Shown here piece after piece: positions 34,546-45,900 of a DNA stretch of 64,000 nt; the first letter of the stretch is position 1; the number at the start of each line of letters is the position of its first letter. The translations under genes were made by a program, and so were the position numbers. The notes under the pieces are model-generated. The model was not told where the DNA came from. It was given only the letters and a program-made list of their open reading frames with translations, and searched no databases. The stretch comes from Stratiolaelaps scimitus. Lineage: Eukaryota > Arthropoda > Arachnida > Mesostigmata > Laelapidae. Where the stretch lies: positions 3,958,501-4,022,500 of the forward strand of contig JABWDB010000013.1 of assembly GCA_019614645.1 (NCBI GenBank). The letters run 5' to 3'.

Positions 34546-34566
34546 GATAGAGAGCGAGAGAGAGAG
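34546..34566. repeat. (GA)n microsatellite
   Basis: GA dinucleotides with one C interruption. Confidence 0.85.
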
Positions 34567-34899
34567 GAACGCAAGGGATCCGCTAAACGAAGGAGATGCG
34601 TTCGTTGAAGGGGGCCTTGGAAGCGATATACACGAATCACGTATGATACATACACATGACGCTTACGCACGACATCACGTATGGTAAATACTGTCTGCAC
34701 GTGCATACGTAGCATGTGCTATTCGGTGTGCGACAATCACTCCTACCGTATTCGCATAATCCAAGGATACGATAAAGAACTAAACCAGAGAATAAATAAA
34801 CAAACGTCTCATACATAGAGACGATAGAAAGACGGTTCGTGTGTTTGTTTGTGGCTATGTGTGTACAATGTAGAACAGTATATATGAATGAATGAATAA

Positions 34900-35217
34900 T
34901 TACAATATGTTGCCGTCCCTTCCAGTTTTTGCTGTGGGATAGCTACAGTGCGTTCGACTAAACCGAATGTTGCCGTCACCCGATGTCACCGAGTGGGCCG
35001 CACCGAAGTTACTCCCGCTCTTGCTCAATGGCGTAAGAAGTTTTTTGCTGTCCGCTCCGAGCTTTGTTGCCTGACGGCAGAGGAACAAGTGACTGGTGGA
35101 AGAGACGAGACTGCCCATTCGATGGAGCGGTTTGTAGTCGCTTGCCTGTGACGACACGCTTTTTTTTAAAGCAACGCTCATAATTGCTTCGCGCCCCGCT
35201 CTGTTACGAGCTGCCAC
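34900..35217 (-). pseudogene. Coding-like frame, strand uncertain
   Basis: A 105-codon minus-strand frame has about 64 percent purine-first and 32 percent RNY codons and a lysine/serine-rich end (SKSGSNFGAAHSVTSGDGNI). The plus strand in the same register, 34948-35151, shows a better G bias (about 39, 24 and 27 percent; TAEEQVTGGRDETAHSMERF). RNY codons read the same on both strands, so the strand cannot be decided by eye. No start context, splice sites or motif support either. It is probably a fragment of an old coding sequence. Confidence 0.2.
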
Positions 35218-35219
35218 TC

Positions 35220-36480
35220 AAACATGGCCACCGAACTTAACTAAGCGTATTTGTTCCTTAGGTAGCCTGTGTACGAGATCTAAACAAAGAAACTCTATCT
35301 GATGTTCCTCTCCTGCAAATGAACGAAGTTCGTTCCGTGCATTTCTATCGATCACGGGGCATACAAGAGTAATTTCTTGCAAAAGTCTTTTCTTTGACCG
35401 TGCACATGCCCGCTACCATCTCGCGGTTAACGAGAAAGGCGGTCAATAATAAATGCCGCACAGCGAGAAGCTCGACGCTCGAGGAACGGCTCATGGTTAC
35501 GCCGTATCGCCATAACACCCCGTTGTCCGTAGCGGTAGCTATCGCGTTAACGGAGCTCTAGCCAACCTCTCTCTCGAACTGTTCGCTCGCCTCTTGCCAA
35601 AGCCCAGGGGCCCACTCGTTTGCACTGTTTCGAGCGAGGCTTTCCGTGTGCGATCCAAGGGGGGTGCAGGGCAGTGCACGCGAGCAGACACCAGCGGAAC
35701 TTCTAACAGTGTAGCGTTCGCCGCCTGCTGCAATGCGAAGCGGCGAGCCATGACGGCATACGTCGGCACACCGAAGTGGCTCTGGGAATCGACCAAAGAT
35801 GCTCACGGAGGAGCGCGACGGCCTCAGAAGCTCCTCAGTAGACAGACCAGTCTATGCCTCGACGGCGGCATAACTGCTAATAGCCAGCCACACCGATAAG
35901 CAGCGCTGCTTGCCGGCCCGCCGCTCGGGTCCAAGCGACCTAAAGCCAAGCCACCCTATATAGCTATATAGCGCAGCAACCCTCGCTCCATGAAGGAACT
36001 GCTTATGAGCAGCGGAGATAGCGCGTATAGAACAACAGCGGTTGGGTCAGGTGGCTCCGCCACGAGCATGGCGGCCCTACGGACGGGGTGGGGTGGCCAC
36101 ATCAGCACAGATCGCCATACATGCGTTTGTGCCACATTCAGCTGGCGTCTTTGTCTCTCTCTATCTCTCCATGTCCCTATAGTTCTAATAACGTGACCCG
36201 TTAACACTATGCCTCGACTGTGACACCGTAAAGGAGATGCATACTGATCTTTGGACAGTTCACAAGATGCATCCTCTTCCGAGAGGGAAGGAAGTCGGAA
36301 CTGTGTGATGAGCCTATAGAAGGTCTAAGTATCATTGGCTCATCTTGCAATTGCCATTACGTTGAGAGCTCGTTGGGGAACCGTCTAGTTAGGTTCACTT
36401 CGCGGCGCGGCCAGTGAGTTCAATTTGAAACGGATAAGTATTTTGCTGATCACCGATTTTGCTTCTTTACATTCTTTTTC
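35220..36480. other. No gene assigned; overlapping coding-like frames
   Basis: A minus frame at 35796-35539 and a plus frame at 35594-35899 each show part of a coding signature and contradict one another. CpG-rich DNA near 35.5-36.1 kb may be the cause. Confidence 0.3.
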
Positions 36481-36598
36481 ACCAGATCATTTACGACTTT
36501 TTTATTGTCAGGTGATTTGGTTCGCGATGTAGTGCACAAAAGAATAGATTTACACGGCTCAATGGAAGATAGTGAGAAGTTCATTTGGTTGCCTTAGG

Positions 36599-36930
36599 AT
36601 GCAGGACGAGACGGAGGTTGATTTCTGTGGAGATTACGTTCCGTCAGTGTCTCCAGTTAGTTGGTCTCATGTCCAGATCTCTTTATCTTGTTCAAGAGGT
36701 GAGCAGTAGCTCTGGTTCATCGAGTTTGGTGTCCATCGAGTCGCGTAGCTTCTTGCGGCTAGTACTATCCTGCGGGTGGGTGCATTAAATACCCATTTGG
36801 GTCCAAGCGGTCCTGGGCCCTGCTTGTGTCTCGATCAGCACAGAACCCACTTTCCATTCCCCGAGTAGACACCGTCTCTGAGCTGGGTGTAGCTTCGTTC
36901 GTGCACCACCCAAGCGATGGACCCACCTGA
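36599..36930 (+). CDS. Candidate two-exon micro-gene, 63 residues
   Basis: An ATG at 36599 with A at -3 opens 33 codons (MQDETEVDFCGDYVPSVSPV at the start) to a strong donor, GAG then GTGAGC, at 36698/36699. A CT-rich tract ending in TCGATCAG at 36838 is an acceptor. The next exon, 36839-36930, joins in phase and codes for QNPLSIPRVDTVSELGVASF and a short tail before TGA. The intron is 140 bases. G bias across the joined frame is gene-like (about 35, 14 and 22 percent). Two more strong acceptors end at 36485 and 36511, so a larger upstream gene may splice into this region instead. No family was recognised. Confidence 0.25.
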
Positions 36931-36999
36931 GGAGGTTCGGGTAAGCACTTGATACAGCATCTATGGTTTGGAACCACCTACAACGTTAGCAAGTGGGCC

Positions 37000-37520
37000 T
37001 TTCTATATTGATGCAACGATGTAGAGGCACAGTGCAGGATAGTGTTTTAGTTGCTATACTTATACTGACAACTCTGCTCCAATGGACGCCATCCAACGAA
37101 TACATCTACTAACGAATCACCGGACCTATGTGTATGCCTGTGGCCATCAGGCCTCCGGTAAGAACATGTGTCCGTGCAACATTTTCTGAAAAGTGATACA
37201 ACAAAGAGAGATAGAGATATAACGAAATAGAGGAACGTAGTTTTTTCCTTCTCTAATGAATTGCTACCAAAATAGTCATCGAGTTGTTTCGGGCACTTAT
37301 GAAAGGTAGCTTGATCATAGTAGGAATCTTCAAGCAAATCATCTGTTCCGTGATATCAATTACTTATGAAGCTTATCATACCGAAGACTTGTCAAGGACT
37401 TGAGAAACACTCGAGGGCGACGAGAGATTTTACTTTATTCTTTTATAGCCTCAACTCTCTGCTCGCTGAAATATTTTTCCCACAACTTTGTTTTGCTGAG
37501 GTGTACCAAGGTGGTTCCGT
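37000..37520. other. No supported gene
   Basis: AT-rich DNA with no repeat, splice pair or biased frame that stands out. Confidence 0.4.
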
Positions 37521-37527
37521 TACAAGA

Positions 37528-37749
37528 CTATAGCCCGAAGTCCCAAAATACACTCAAAACAAGGCACTCATTCGTTGGACAGTTGCCTATCCGCGCGGGG
37601 TCAGCGGCGTTGACCTGGCCTGTCAAGTTCGCCGACGTGAGCGTGCACCCCGCTACACACATTAGTGGATCCAGGCGGACCCCGTTAGAGATGCACGGAT
37701 ACCTGACGCCCAGGCCACCCCACCTAGTGGTCCTACCATCCGCAAACAA
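37528..37749 (-). pseudogene. Coding-like GC-rich fragment, unknown
   Basis: A minus-strand frame open for 73 codons lies in a small GC-rich patch. About 63 percent of its codons start with a purine and 36 percent are RNY. The peptide includes RTTRWGGLGVRYPCISNGVR and TLTSANLTGQVNAADPARIG. It has no ATG, splice sites or recognisable domain. The patch ends abruptly in AT-rich DNA on both sides, which suggests a fragment of an old insertion. Confidence 0.25.
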
Positions 37750-37799
37750 CAGAGCTAGAGATCGAGGCTGCGAAAAGCACTAGTTCCCTGTAATTGAGC

Positions 37800-40650
37800 C
37801 TATGTGAGTGGCTAGCATACGGTGTTCATGTGTTTCGCTATGTTCCCTGCCAATCTGGAGGCTAGATGTCGAGAAATAGACGGAACCCACCTATGCGCTA
37901 AAACTGCCGGATGTGAACGACAAAAGTGTTGTAACGAAGCGCTCTGCATTAACATACACAGATCTATAATTCGTGTTCGTTGCCCTGTTCAACACCAACG
38001 TCCATAAAGGTGCCAATAACTAACGGGACCAATACCAGAACCCTTTAATGATCCTCTCCTATATACCTCTCTCTCTTTCTCGCTCTCTAACACAGCAATC
38101 AATTAGTTATTATCTACTACTGAAATAGCGCTATATGCATTCCGTAAAATTCAACCGAATATTAGATCATAATAAAATAGAAAAAATATTCAACGATGTG
38201 TAACTCAAGAAAGCCCAGCCGCAGTTAAATTAAATTATTATTACAGAACTTGACGTTCATGGTTGTCCTGTCCAACAAGAACCTGTATATTTATTTGCAA
38301 AAACTAGGATCCATATGCGTGTATTCAAGTAAGCCTCTGTCCACGAAATCAAGCGGTCGGTATGTACGATTGCAGTAAGGAGCCGAGACTTCATTAGTTA
38401 ACCCACTAGTCTGGATTGGGGCCTAATGAGACAGGCGTCTGCCGTCGGTGCGCGTCAGATTGGGCCCGGCACGAAGTGTCCCCCAGTTGGCTTGTCATCT
38501 GGATGGCGCGACATCCCCGGCTGTAACCCGACCTGCGGTTGTACCTCTGATCTCGGAGAAACTTGCTCTGCATCAAGGAGACAGTGACCAATGAGGTTGC
38601 TGGTCCTTGCCTTTCTCATTGATCATGTCTTGCGCCTCTTGTGACCACCAACATGACACATTGAATGATTTAGCCGAAAGCATGTCCTAGGTAAGACTCA
38701 GCCCCCTCAGTGTTTCTGCAGGTTGCGCTTCTGTTGTTGTCACGGCGGCCTCCGTATTGACCCGTTTCCCCTTTCGACAAGAGGATATAGTTACCTTCCA
38801 ACTTGTTAGCAAAGACAAAAAGCTAGCAGGATAGGAAGCGCATGCGTATGTGAGGGGTCGACACAACGTGCACAACCAATGTGAGCAGAAGTGATCAAGA
38901 AATTGTGTGTTGTTTTTGTTGCGTTGATATAGTTGGTGTGGTGGAACAGGCGTATGAAGAATGGCCTCACGTCTATCACCGGATGCCACTTTGCATTTCT
39001 CCTAACGTAGTTTTACGTACGAACGACTCTAAATGATAACTTCTTCTTAGCTGAGAGTCAGCTCGAAAACAAAAAAAAAAATATATAAAATATCGTTCCA
39101 TAGAAATCTGATAAACATGTTACTCCCATGCCATTTATAATTTCAAAACGCGATACTATAGCTGCTAGAAGGTGGCTCTCCATTTTTAATCCATTGTAAA
39201 TACGAGCAAAGGTAGGTGCACTTGTTCACTTCTAAGTCTGGCTGGCGACTTCCCTATATATATATATATATAATAGTATGTTGCGGGCTGAGAGTACTTG
39301 GCCAAAAAAATATTGGAACCGCCAGCCGTACGGATACGGAAATCCCCATGCGTGGAAGCAAAGAGCCATATTCTCCTAGGATGGGAACGGGAAGCCCATG
39401 ACATGGATGAGAAGAAGGAGGTATTACTGTCAGCCGCGGCCGACGGCGCTAAGGGGGCTAACCAGGTCGGGCAAACCTTGGCATCGGTGGTATGACACGC
39501 AAATCTCCCGCCAACCCGGCCAGGCACGCAATACAACCGAAGTGGAATCCAGGCCTCGACGTCTGCGATACGCCGCTAGCTTCCGCAAGAGTCATCCACA
39601 ATTACGTATTCAGCCCCACACCGAAGGCTCTTACATGCTGTTGTAGTGCTGATAGACGAAAACCACGTGAACATCGTGGGACCTTCGCTAAGGCCTCCTT
39701 CAGTTGGTGAGCATCCTTTTGTAGTTCGAGAAGCATCGGCACTCTATCGGTTGGTGAGGTCCTTCTAGGGCCCCGACGATCCCCTTCGCTGCGTACCTCA
39801 GGAGCGTCAGCGGGTCGCTATCATAGAATATGAGGAATACCAGAGAGGCGAGTACGGCGTCCCTTGCCAATTAGGGACATCGGGCAGGCCGGAGGCAAGC
39901 CCAATATACTGGGGCACTGGGAATACTGCCGGGTCTGTCCGTCCAGTCGACAGAGACGTGATCTTGTCCTACTGTATCGCAAAGACGGAGTCTGGATGAA
40001 ATAGGGAACAGAGAGTATATCTTGCACAGAGGTGGGCAATTCTTTCGCTCGTAACGCCATATCGCAACGTGTTGCAGACGTTCGGGCCTGCGCGACCCCT
40101 ATACAACAGACGTTGGGTTGCTGATCTTGTTAAGAGGCGCCACCTTGAGATACCTGTTTACGCCCATATGTGTATGAGTATGCGTGTGTTCTGCTCATAA
40201 GAACTAAGTGAAGGTTTTGCCGAATAGATATTCGCTTGTCGTATTTATAATTATATACAAGAGAGAGAGAGCTGTCATTGTATTGTGAATCGAGATCTTC
40301 GTTCACTGGGTAGCTGAAACTTCTATCGTCCCATGCTACAATACAAGTTGAGGGGTAATCGTCTCAGCTGAATTCGTGCTGAATAGCTCGTCTCGTTCTT
40401 CCTTATTAGGTATCTCGGCTGCAGGCGGTGTCGGAGGTCTGCCGAACGAGCATGTCATATCGTTTTACAATTCACACACACACGTCTCACGATGAGTATC
40501 GCATATTCATGAGTGGCGAGTTCCTATCACACCCTATGCATGTGACAAAGGCTCGTCCAACCCGACACCACTTGTAATTCTTGCAAATCTCTGTTACAGG
40601 TGACCGAGCCACACATATCGGGGTGGAAAAGTTTCAGACTTTTCTCCTAT
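37800..40650. other. No supported gene
   Basis: AT-rich DNA with AT microsatellites (39255-39272) and an A run near 39070-39080. A GC-rich patch at 39.4-40.1 kb has several open frames on both strands without consistent bias. It may be another eroded insertion. Confidence 0.35.
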
Positions 40651-40777
40651 TGTTGGAGTCCTATTGGACGCTCTGAGTAACCGCAGGGTCACACTATAAA
40701 TGAAAGATCCAAAAAAAAACCAAAAAATTCGTACAATTTCTGCAATACACAACATGTAATATGTGACAAGTACTTAC

Positions 40778-40837
40778 CTGTGGTCGTTCGAAGCTCACCA
40801 GCGTATTCACCAACCTGTGCAACAAATCACCGCTCAT
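40778..40837 (-). CDS. Candidate first coding exon, 20 codons
   Basis: The ATG at 40837-40835, preceded directly by an in-frame TAA and with A at -3, opens the 20 codons MSGDLLHRLVNTLVSFERPQ. A consensus donor, CAG then GTAAGTA, follows at 40778/40777. A T-rich tract ending TTTATAG about 80 bases downstream could be the acceptor of a phase-compatible exon, but that one ends in TAG after ten codons (40693-40661). The true second exon may therefore lie further away. Amphipathic leucine spacing suggests a helix. Family unknown. Confidence 0.25.
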
Positions 40838-40839
40838 TT

Positions 40840-42470
40840 AGCTGGGAATACAAAATGCGCTTCATCCTTATCATGGTTTTGCTTCCGCAGAAGGAGGTGC
40901 TGTCTCAGGAGCAGCCGTTTGTCGCAATCCGCGCGCCAGCCTATACTATGTTCCGTCGCTGCCTTCCCCCCTTTTCTCTCTGCCATCTCTTACTATCTGT
41001 CTTTCGTGATAACCAAGCGTTGCTCATTTTGCCTATATCTCCTCTCCTAGATCAATCCATACCTCGATCTATATGCAGTCATTTCTAGCCATACTCTCTA
41101 GCCTCCTCGGCCTCTCCATTCCACATCTCCTTCCATCCTCTCCTCCATTTCATCTGCTTCGCGCACTGCCCTAGCCCATTGTATTAGTCTCTCCGTTGCT
41201 GCTCTCTTCCTCTCGTCGTTCGATTCGGGGCTGCTGGTTTGGCAAGCTAGCAGACGTCGTCGTCTGAGACGGCTAAGCCTGTCAGGCTGGAGGCATCTAT
41301 CTGCCAATCATGTCAGCCAGTCAGTCCAGCAGTCCGTCATCTCAGCCCAACGATGATGGTGATAATCGCAGCGTTACTGCTATTGCAGTTGCTGCTGCTG
41401 CTGGCGATGATGATGATGACGACGATCACCATACAAATATTATTTCTCTCGCTTTCTGACTTGCTACAATTTGTTTCCCCTTGCCAGACACTCCCGTAGC
41501 TAGCGCCCGTCCCGGCTCGGTTGGCGTATGTTATTAGTCATAGCAACAACTCACTGTAGCATCAACAACAGCAGCAGCAATGATCATACACGATGGCATC
41601 CGACGAGTAGGAAGCAGCAGCAGTGCCTTGTATATATACATCATATATAGCGGTAGAAGAACAATTGGTGATGGTGATGGTGGTGTTGGTGGCCCTCACG
41701 CCAAGCGGCAGAAGAATATGCCGTGCATTGGATGCGACGCGCATATGCCTGATGTATGTCACATTAATATGGTATGAATGCGCATCTCTTGTTGTGTGTA
41801 TTCGTTTCAACAAAGGCAACCACTCGGAGGTGGCGGGACACGATGCATTTGCATTTGGTTACGACTCCTGTGGTTGGCAGATCTCGTCAGCTCATTCGAG
41901 CGATTTGAGTTTCACTAGACGACGACGACGATGCTGATGATGCTGGCGGTGATCGTGATAAAAAACTGGGAGACAGGCTATGCTAATATAGCGATTGCCA
42001 TCTAGGAAACATTAAATCATAAAATGAGCGGCTTAGTCGGTGTCAGTGATGGTCGTCTTTGCTGTAAAGCATATGTATTGAGGCTTATAGGCTGACTCAA
42101 GATAACCCGAAGTTGGATCCTCTGTAATAATCATAATAACAGCAACAAAACTCAGACACTGCCTATCCGCCTGCTAGATAATGTTCGCCAGTTGGTGTGC
42201 AGTGCAATGACTATAAATATGTTGTTTTTACGCTCCCGTCAACAATGATGTTTTTTGAGCGACACCTCTTGTATGGATATCGATATTTTTAGCGTTCCTT
42301 GGGGCGGTTTGCCGCACCGTCTCAGTTTGGCCCACATCTGCGCGAAAGGTAACATTCAAGATGTCTAATAGTAAATCAGTTCCATGTGCATGCAAGATCG
42401 ACGTTGTCTTGCAACGCCAGTAGGAAACATATGCTTCGTATACAACTACGTGAACCCGTGTTGAGATCTG
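40840..42470. other. No supported gene; triplet-repeat-rich
   Basis: CT-rich DNA at 40.95-41.2 kb, then CTG, GAT and GAC triplet runs at 41385-41425, CAA/CAG runs near 41565-41580 and GGT-like runs near 41670. Open frames here are by-products of these repeats. Confidence 0.45.
41385..41425. repeat. Mixed CTG/GAT/GAC triplet repeat
   Basis: Consecutive GCTGCTGCT and GATGATGATGAC blocks. Confidence 0.85.
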
Positions 42471-42472
42471 AT

Positions 42473-42963
42473 CCTTGAATACGAAGTGTGAAGGAGATCG
42501 ATGACCTCACGCGATCCACCCAAGTCACTGGTCATAGCAACGAACGCGGCGGCCACCTCCCAAAGCGTCGGCGAACTGACAGAACCCTAGGCATGGCATC
42601 AGGCGCCATCGCTGCCAACGAACATAGTATCGCTGCCGAACTCAAAATATCTCAGCCAATAGCCCTCTAAGGGGTAGATTGACGGCTGCATGTGTACGGG
42701 GCCCAATGAAATATTAATTCAACGATGTGGATGATAATAGCCAGGGACAGGTATTAGCGAATAGAATCAGCGCAAGTACTGATGCAGGTATAGCACCACT
42801 TGTGTTTTTCTATACCGCAGCCAATTCCTCCGTTGACTCGTCATATGCGCTCAGCTTCAGGTGTAGGCATCTATATAAAACCGTAGTCCTCGCGACGACT
42901 ACGGGAAGAGCATCGAACCGTAGTCGGTGGAGCACTGGGCTATCGAAACTCCCGCCAGGGTAG
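42473..42963 (+). pseudogene. Coding-like stretch in two frames, unknown product
   Basis: The frame 42473-42670 has about 67 percent purine-first and 43 percent RNY codons, far above chance. Its peptide is polar and basic in the middle (LPKRRRTDRTLGMASGAIAA) and ends AAELKISQPIAL. A second frame, 42727-42963, has about 63 percent purine-first codons and contains GQVLANRISASTDAGIAPLV. A stop, 56 bases and a frame change separate them, with no fitting splice sites. Both lie on the same strand in a GC-richer patch. An old mobile-element or pseudogene ORF is the likeliest source. Confidence 0.37.
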
Positions 42964-42999
42964 GACGATTCGAACTGCGCTTGAACGTGACGCAGTTCG

Positions 43000-45900
43000 A
43001 CACCCCTAGATCAACTTCGAACTGCTGACCCTTGTCACGGTTTAGGCTGCCAACGTTCCTTCACAACTTGTGCAACTTTGCCCTATCCACGGGTATGGTC
43101 ACCAGATGTACCACTCGATATGGCTGGTACACAGTGAACGTGGCTACGGTGAAACTCACGAGGTAGATAGATGGATAGATACCCACGGCTGGGTTCGGGG
43201 GACAGATCCTTTTGAGGGGCGAGTGGTTGAAGGGTATGGGGCGAAGCAATGAGAGGAAACTGTAGTTCGTAGTCGGGACGAATAGAGATATGTGGTTCGT
43301 AGCGTTCGACGAATGCTGTCTACCGAATAGATGGGCACCGCTCAGTGAGTGGGCGCTCGCTCGGACAGCGCGCTTCAGCTCAATCGAGAACTTTGCGGGG
43401 CTTCCACGTTCTCTCATTGTGGACCACGCATAGTCGCGAAGGACATGCACATGGCTACGAAGACGGGAACGATCCGTCAGTGGTTCGACATCGTCGGGAA
43501 TAGCTGCTGCCACGGCCCCTCCGTCCGATAACGGTAATGATTATCATCATCCGCAATTTTGTGGACACAGCAACACGAGTATGCGATACGTCCTTTAAAT
43601 GGGTCAGGCGCCCCTTTTCTTGTCTGCTGCCCCGGCCGTGTGACGTTGGTGCGATCATTGTCATGCCGAGATCTTCGATGTGTTGATTTCGGTGTGATTG
43701 TGAATAGGCGAATTGAGCTGTCCACTCGATGCCGACTGCGAGCGACATTCGGGCTGTAAAAGAAACATTATCTGTAAATATTGAGGAGTGCCAGTGAAAT
43801 TCAGTACTTCCATGAGACCGTGCCCGTTCGAATCATCTCGAACAACAGAGTTATATTCCACGAAGAATAACATATTCACCTTTGAGAGGCTAGCATCGTT
43901 TGTCTGAATTAGATAGGGATCGAACGTTCATTTGTGCACCACATCTAATTATGATGTGATTATGGCGGCGATATAAAAATAGCGGCATTTCAACACATAC
44001 GTTATTTACGACAATTGTCAGGTAGGATCGTAGCGAACAATACTGGATAATACCTTAGAAAACTAATGGATATACAACAGTACAAGAAAAAAATGTTGCA
44101 CATCTGAATGGTGACATTACCGAATCTTCATATCCGATTCGGTTACAGTCAAAGGACACATTGGTCTCTCTGTGTAAATACAAGATAACAGAACAGGAAA
44201 TTGAAGGCTATGTTTTCTACGAAGGAACACGAATCATAGAGCACGTATCATATCATATGTTTTGGCGATTTAGTGTAACTTAAGTATTACACAATGTCGC
44301 GTATATCACTGGTGATACTTGATTCGCAAATTATTTACCTACGAACGATCTCGTACGGGCCATGACTCTCATCGCCTATGTCGCCATCACACGACTGCTA
44401 CTAGTACTATGAGACTACAACTGCGAGCATAACAACTATGCAACGAATACATAAAGAGGGCAGGGAGACCTTCAGTCTACCAGCTCCCGCCTCTGCCCGA
44501 CATCGCTACACCTGATTCAATGGGCTCAACTGGGCGGACGCTGTGACTGCCGTTGGCCACAACTCGACAGGGCAGGCGCGGGAAGCAGTGGCCCGCAACA
44601 AATATCGCCACTGAGCTCGTAACATAAATCTCCCTTTGCTACTGCTGCTGCTGCTGCTTACTATGGCTTGCTCGCGCTCAAGCCAATTGCGGCATGAGTT
44701 TAAGTTTGCAAATTCAAATCCGTGTCGTCTATTTATAGTGGCTTTCAGGTTCATTGCATGTGCTCGTATGACCGATCAACGAACTGGATAACAAGCCAGA
44801 TCGAAGTCAATTGTGATATAATTAATAATAATATTAATAATAATAAAAGGAATAGATGAGTTGTTCGCAATGTCAAGGGGAGGTTCATGCGAATTATTTT
44901 ATTTTAACAAAATCAATATGGATCATTCAGAAGATCCTCGGCAGGCTCCTAGGCAGAACACATGTATGTCCATTGCCATAAAGATCCAATGCACAATACG
45001 ATTGATGAATATGTATACACATCTGGCGTATATTGGGCATATGCTTGTTCACAGCATAGACGTAGGCGGCAAGCCATGAAAGTACATTGGAGTTGCAAAG
45101 TCTCTGTTCGAACAGTTGAATCCATCCGGTTGATCGTTGTTTTAGTTCCTCAGTGTTTTATGTGTAGATATTATGTGCCTTATCTCATTGTATATGTGCC
45201 TTTGTTGTAATTCAATGAAGAGCTATTCAATAATAGCTCGGTGAGATTTAACATTAGTATTTACAGCATAACGAGTCACAGTGAATGCAGGTATAGATAT
45301 GGCAGTATTAGTGGACTTTGTTGTGCTCCACTAAAGCACTTGGATACATTGCCTTAGCGGAGGGATGGTGGGGGGGGGGTAGGACTTTCTCCACAGACCC
45401 AGTGGCCATCTCCCAGTGGCTCGAGTAGAGCCTCATCGTAAAAGCTGTAATCTACTCAGGCAGGGCAACTGATGCGGTCCACTCTGTAGAATGAAGTGAG
45501 CAGTAGGTGGTTGTGATAGCTCACTGAAGGCATGTGTGAGCGCACACATTAGCTCACACATGAAGATACCCATCCGGGGATGTCGATATCTGAATCGGGG
45601 TGAGCCAGTCTGCCCTGATGGGTGAGGTTTCAATAGTATGAAAGGGCTCCCGGATCACCAGCCTCACAGCTGCTGGATCCGACTCGTCTGCTAAATGGCA
45701 AATAGTGTTAATGTCCTCTTGCATCCCATGACGATACTGGAGAGCATAGGGCATCCATCCGTCGTCAGCTCGCCTCTCGGCTCCGATGAGTCCACTGCTG
45801 TGTAATCGTTACGCTGTGTGAAAGCGAACGAAGCCTTATGACCTAGTGTATCAGTTGGGGGAAAGTGCCGCTTGCCTCATAGATAGACTTCATGAAGAAC

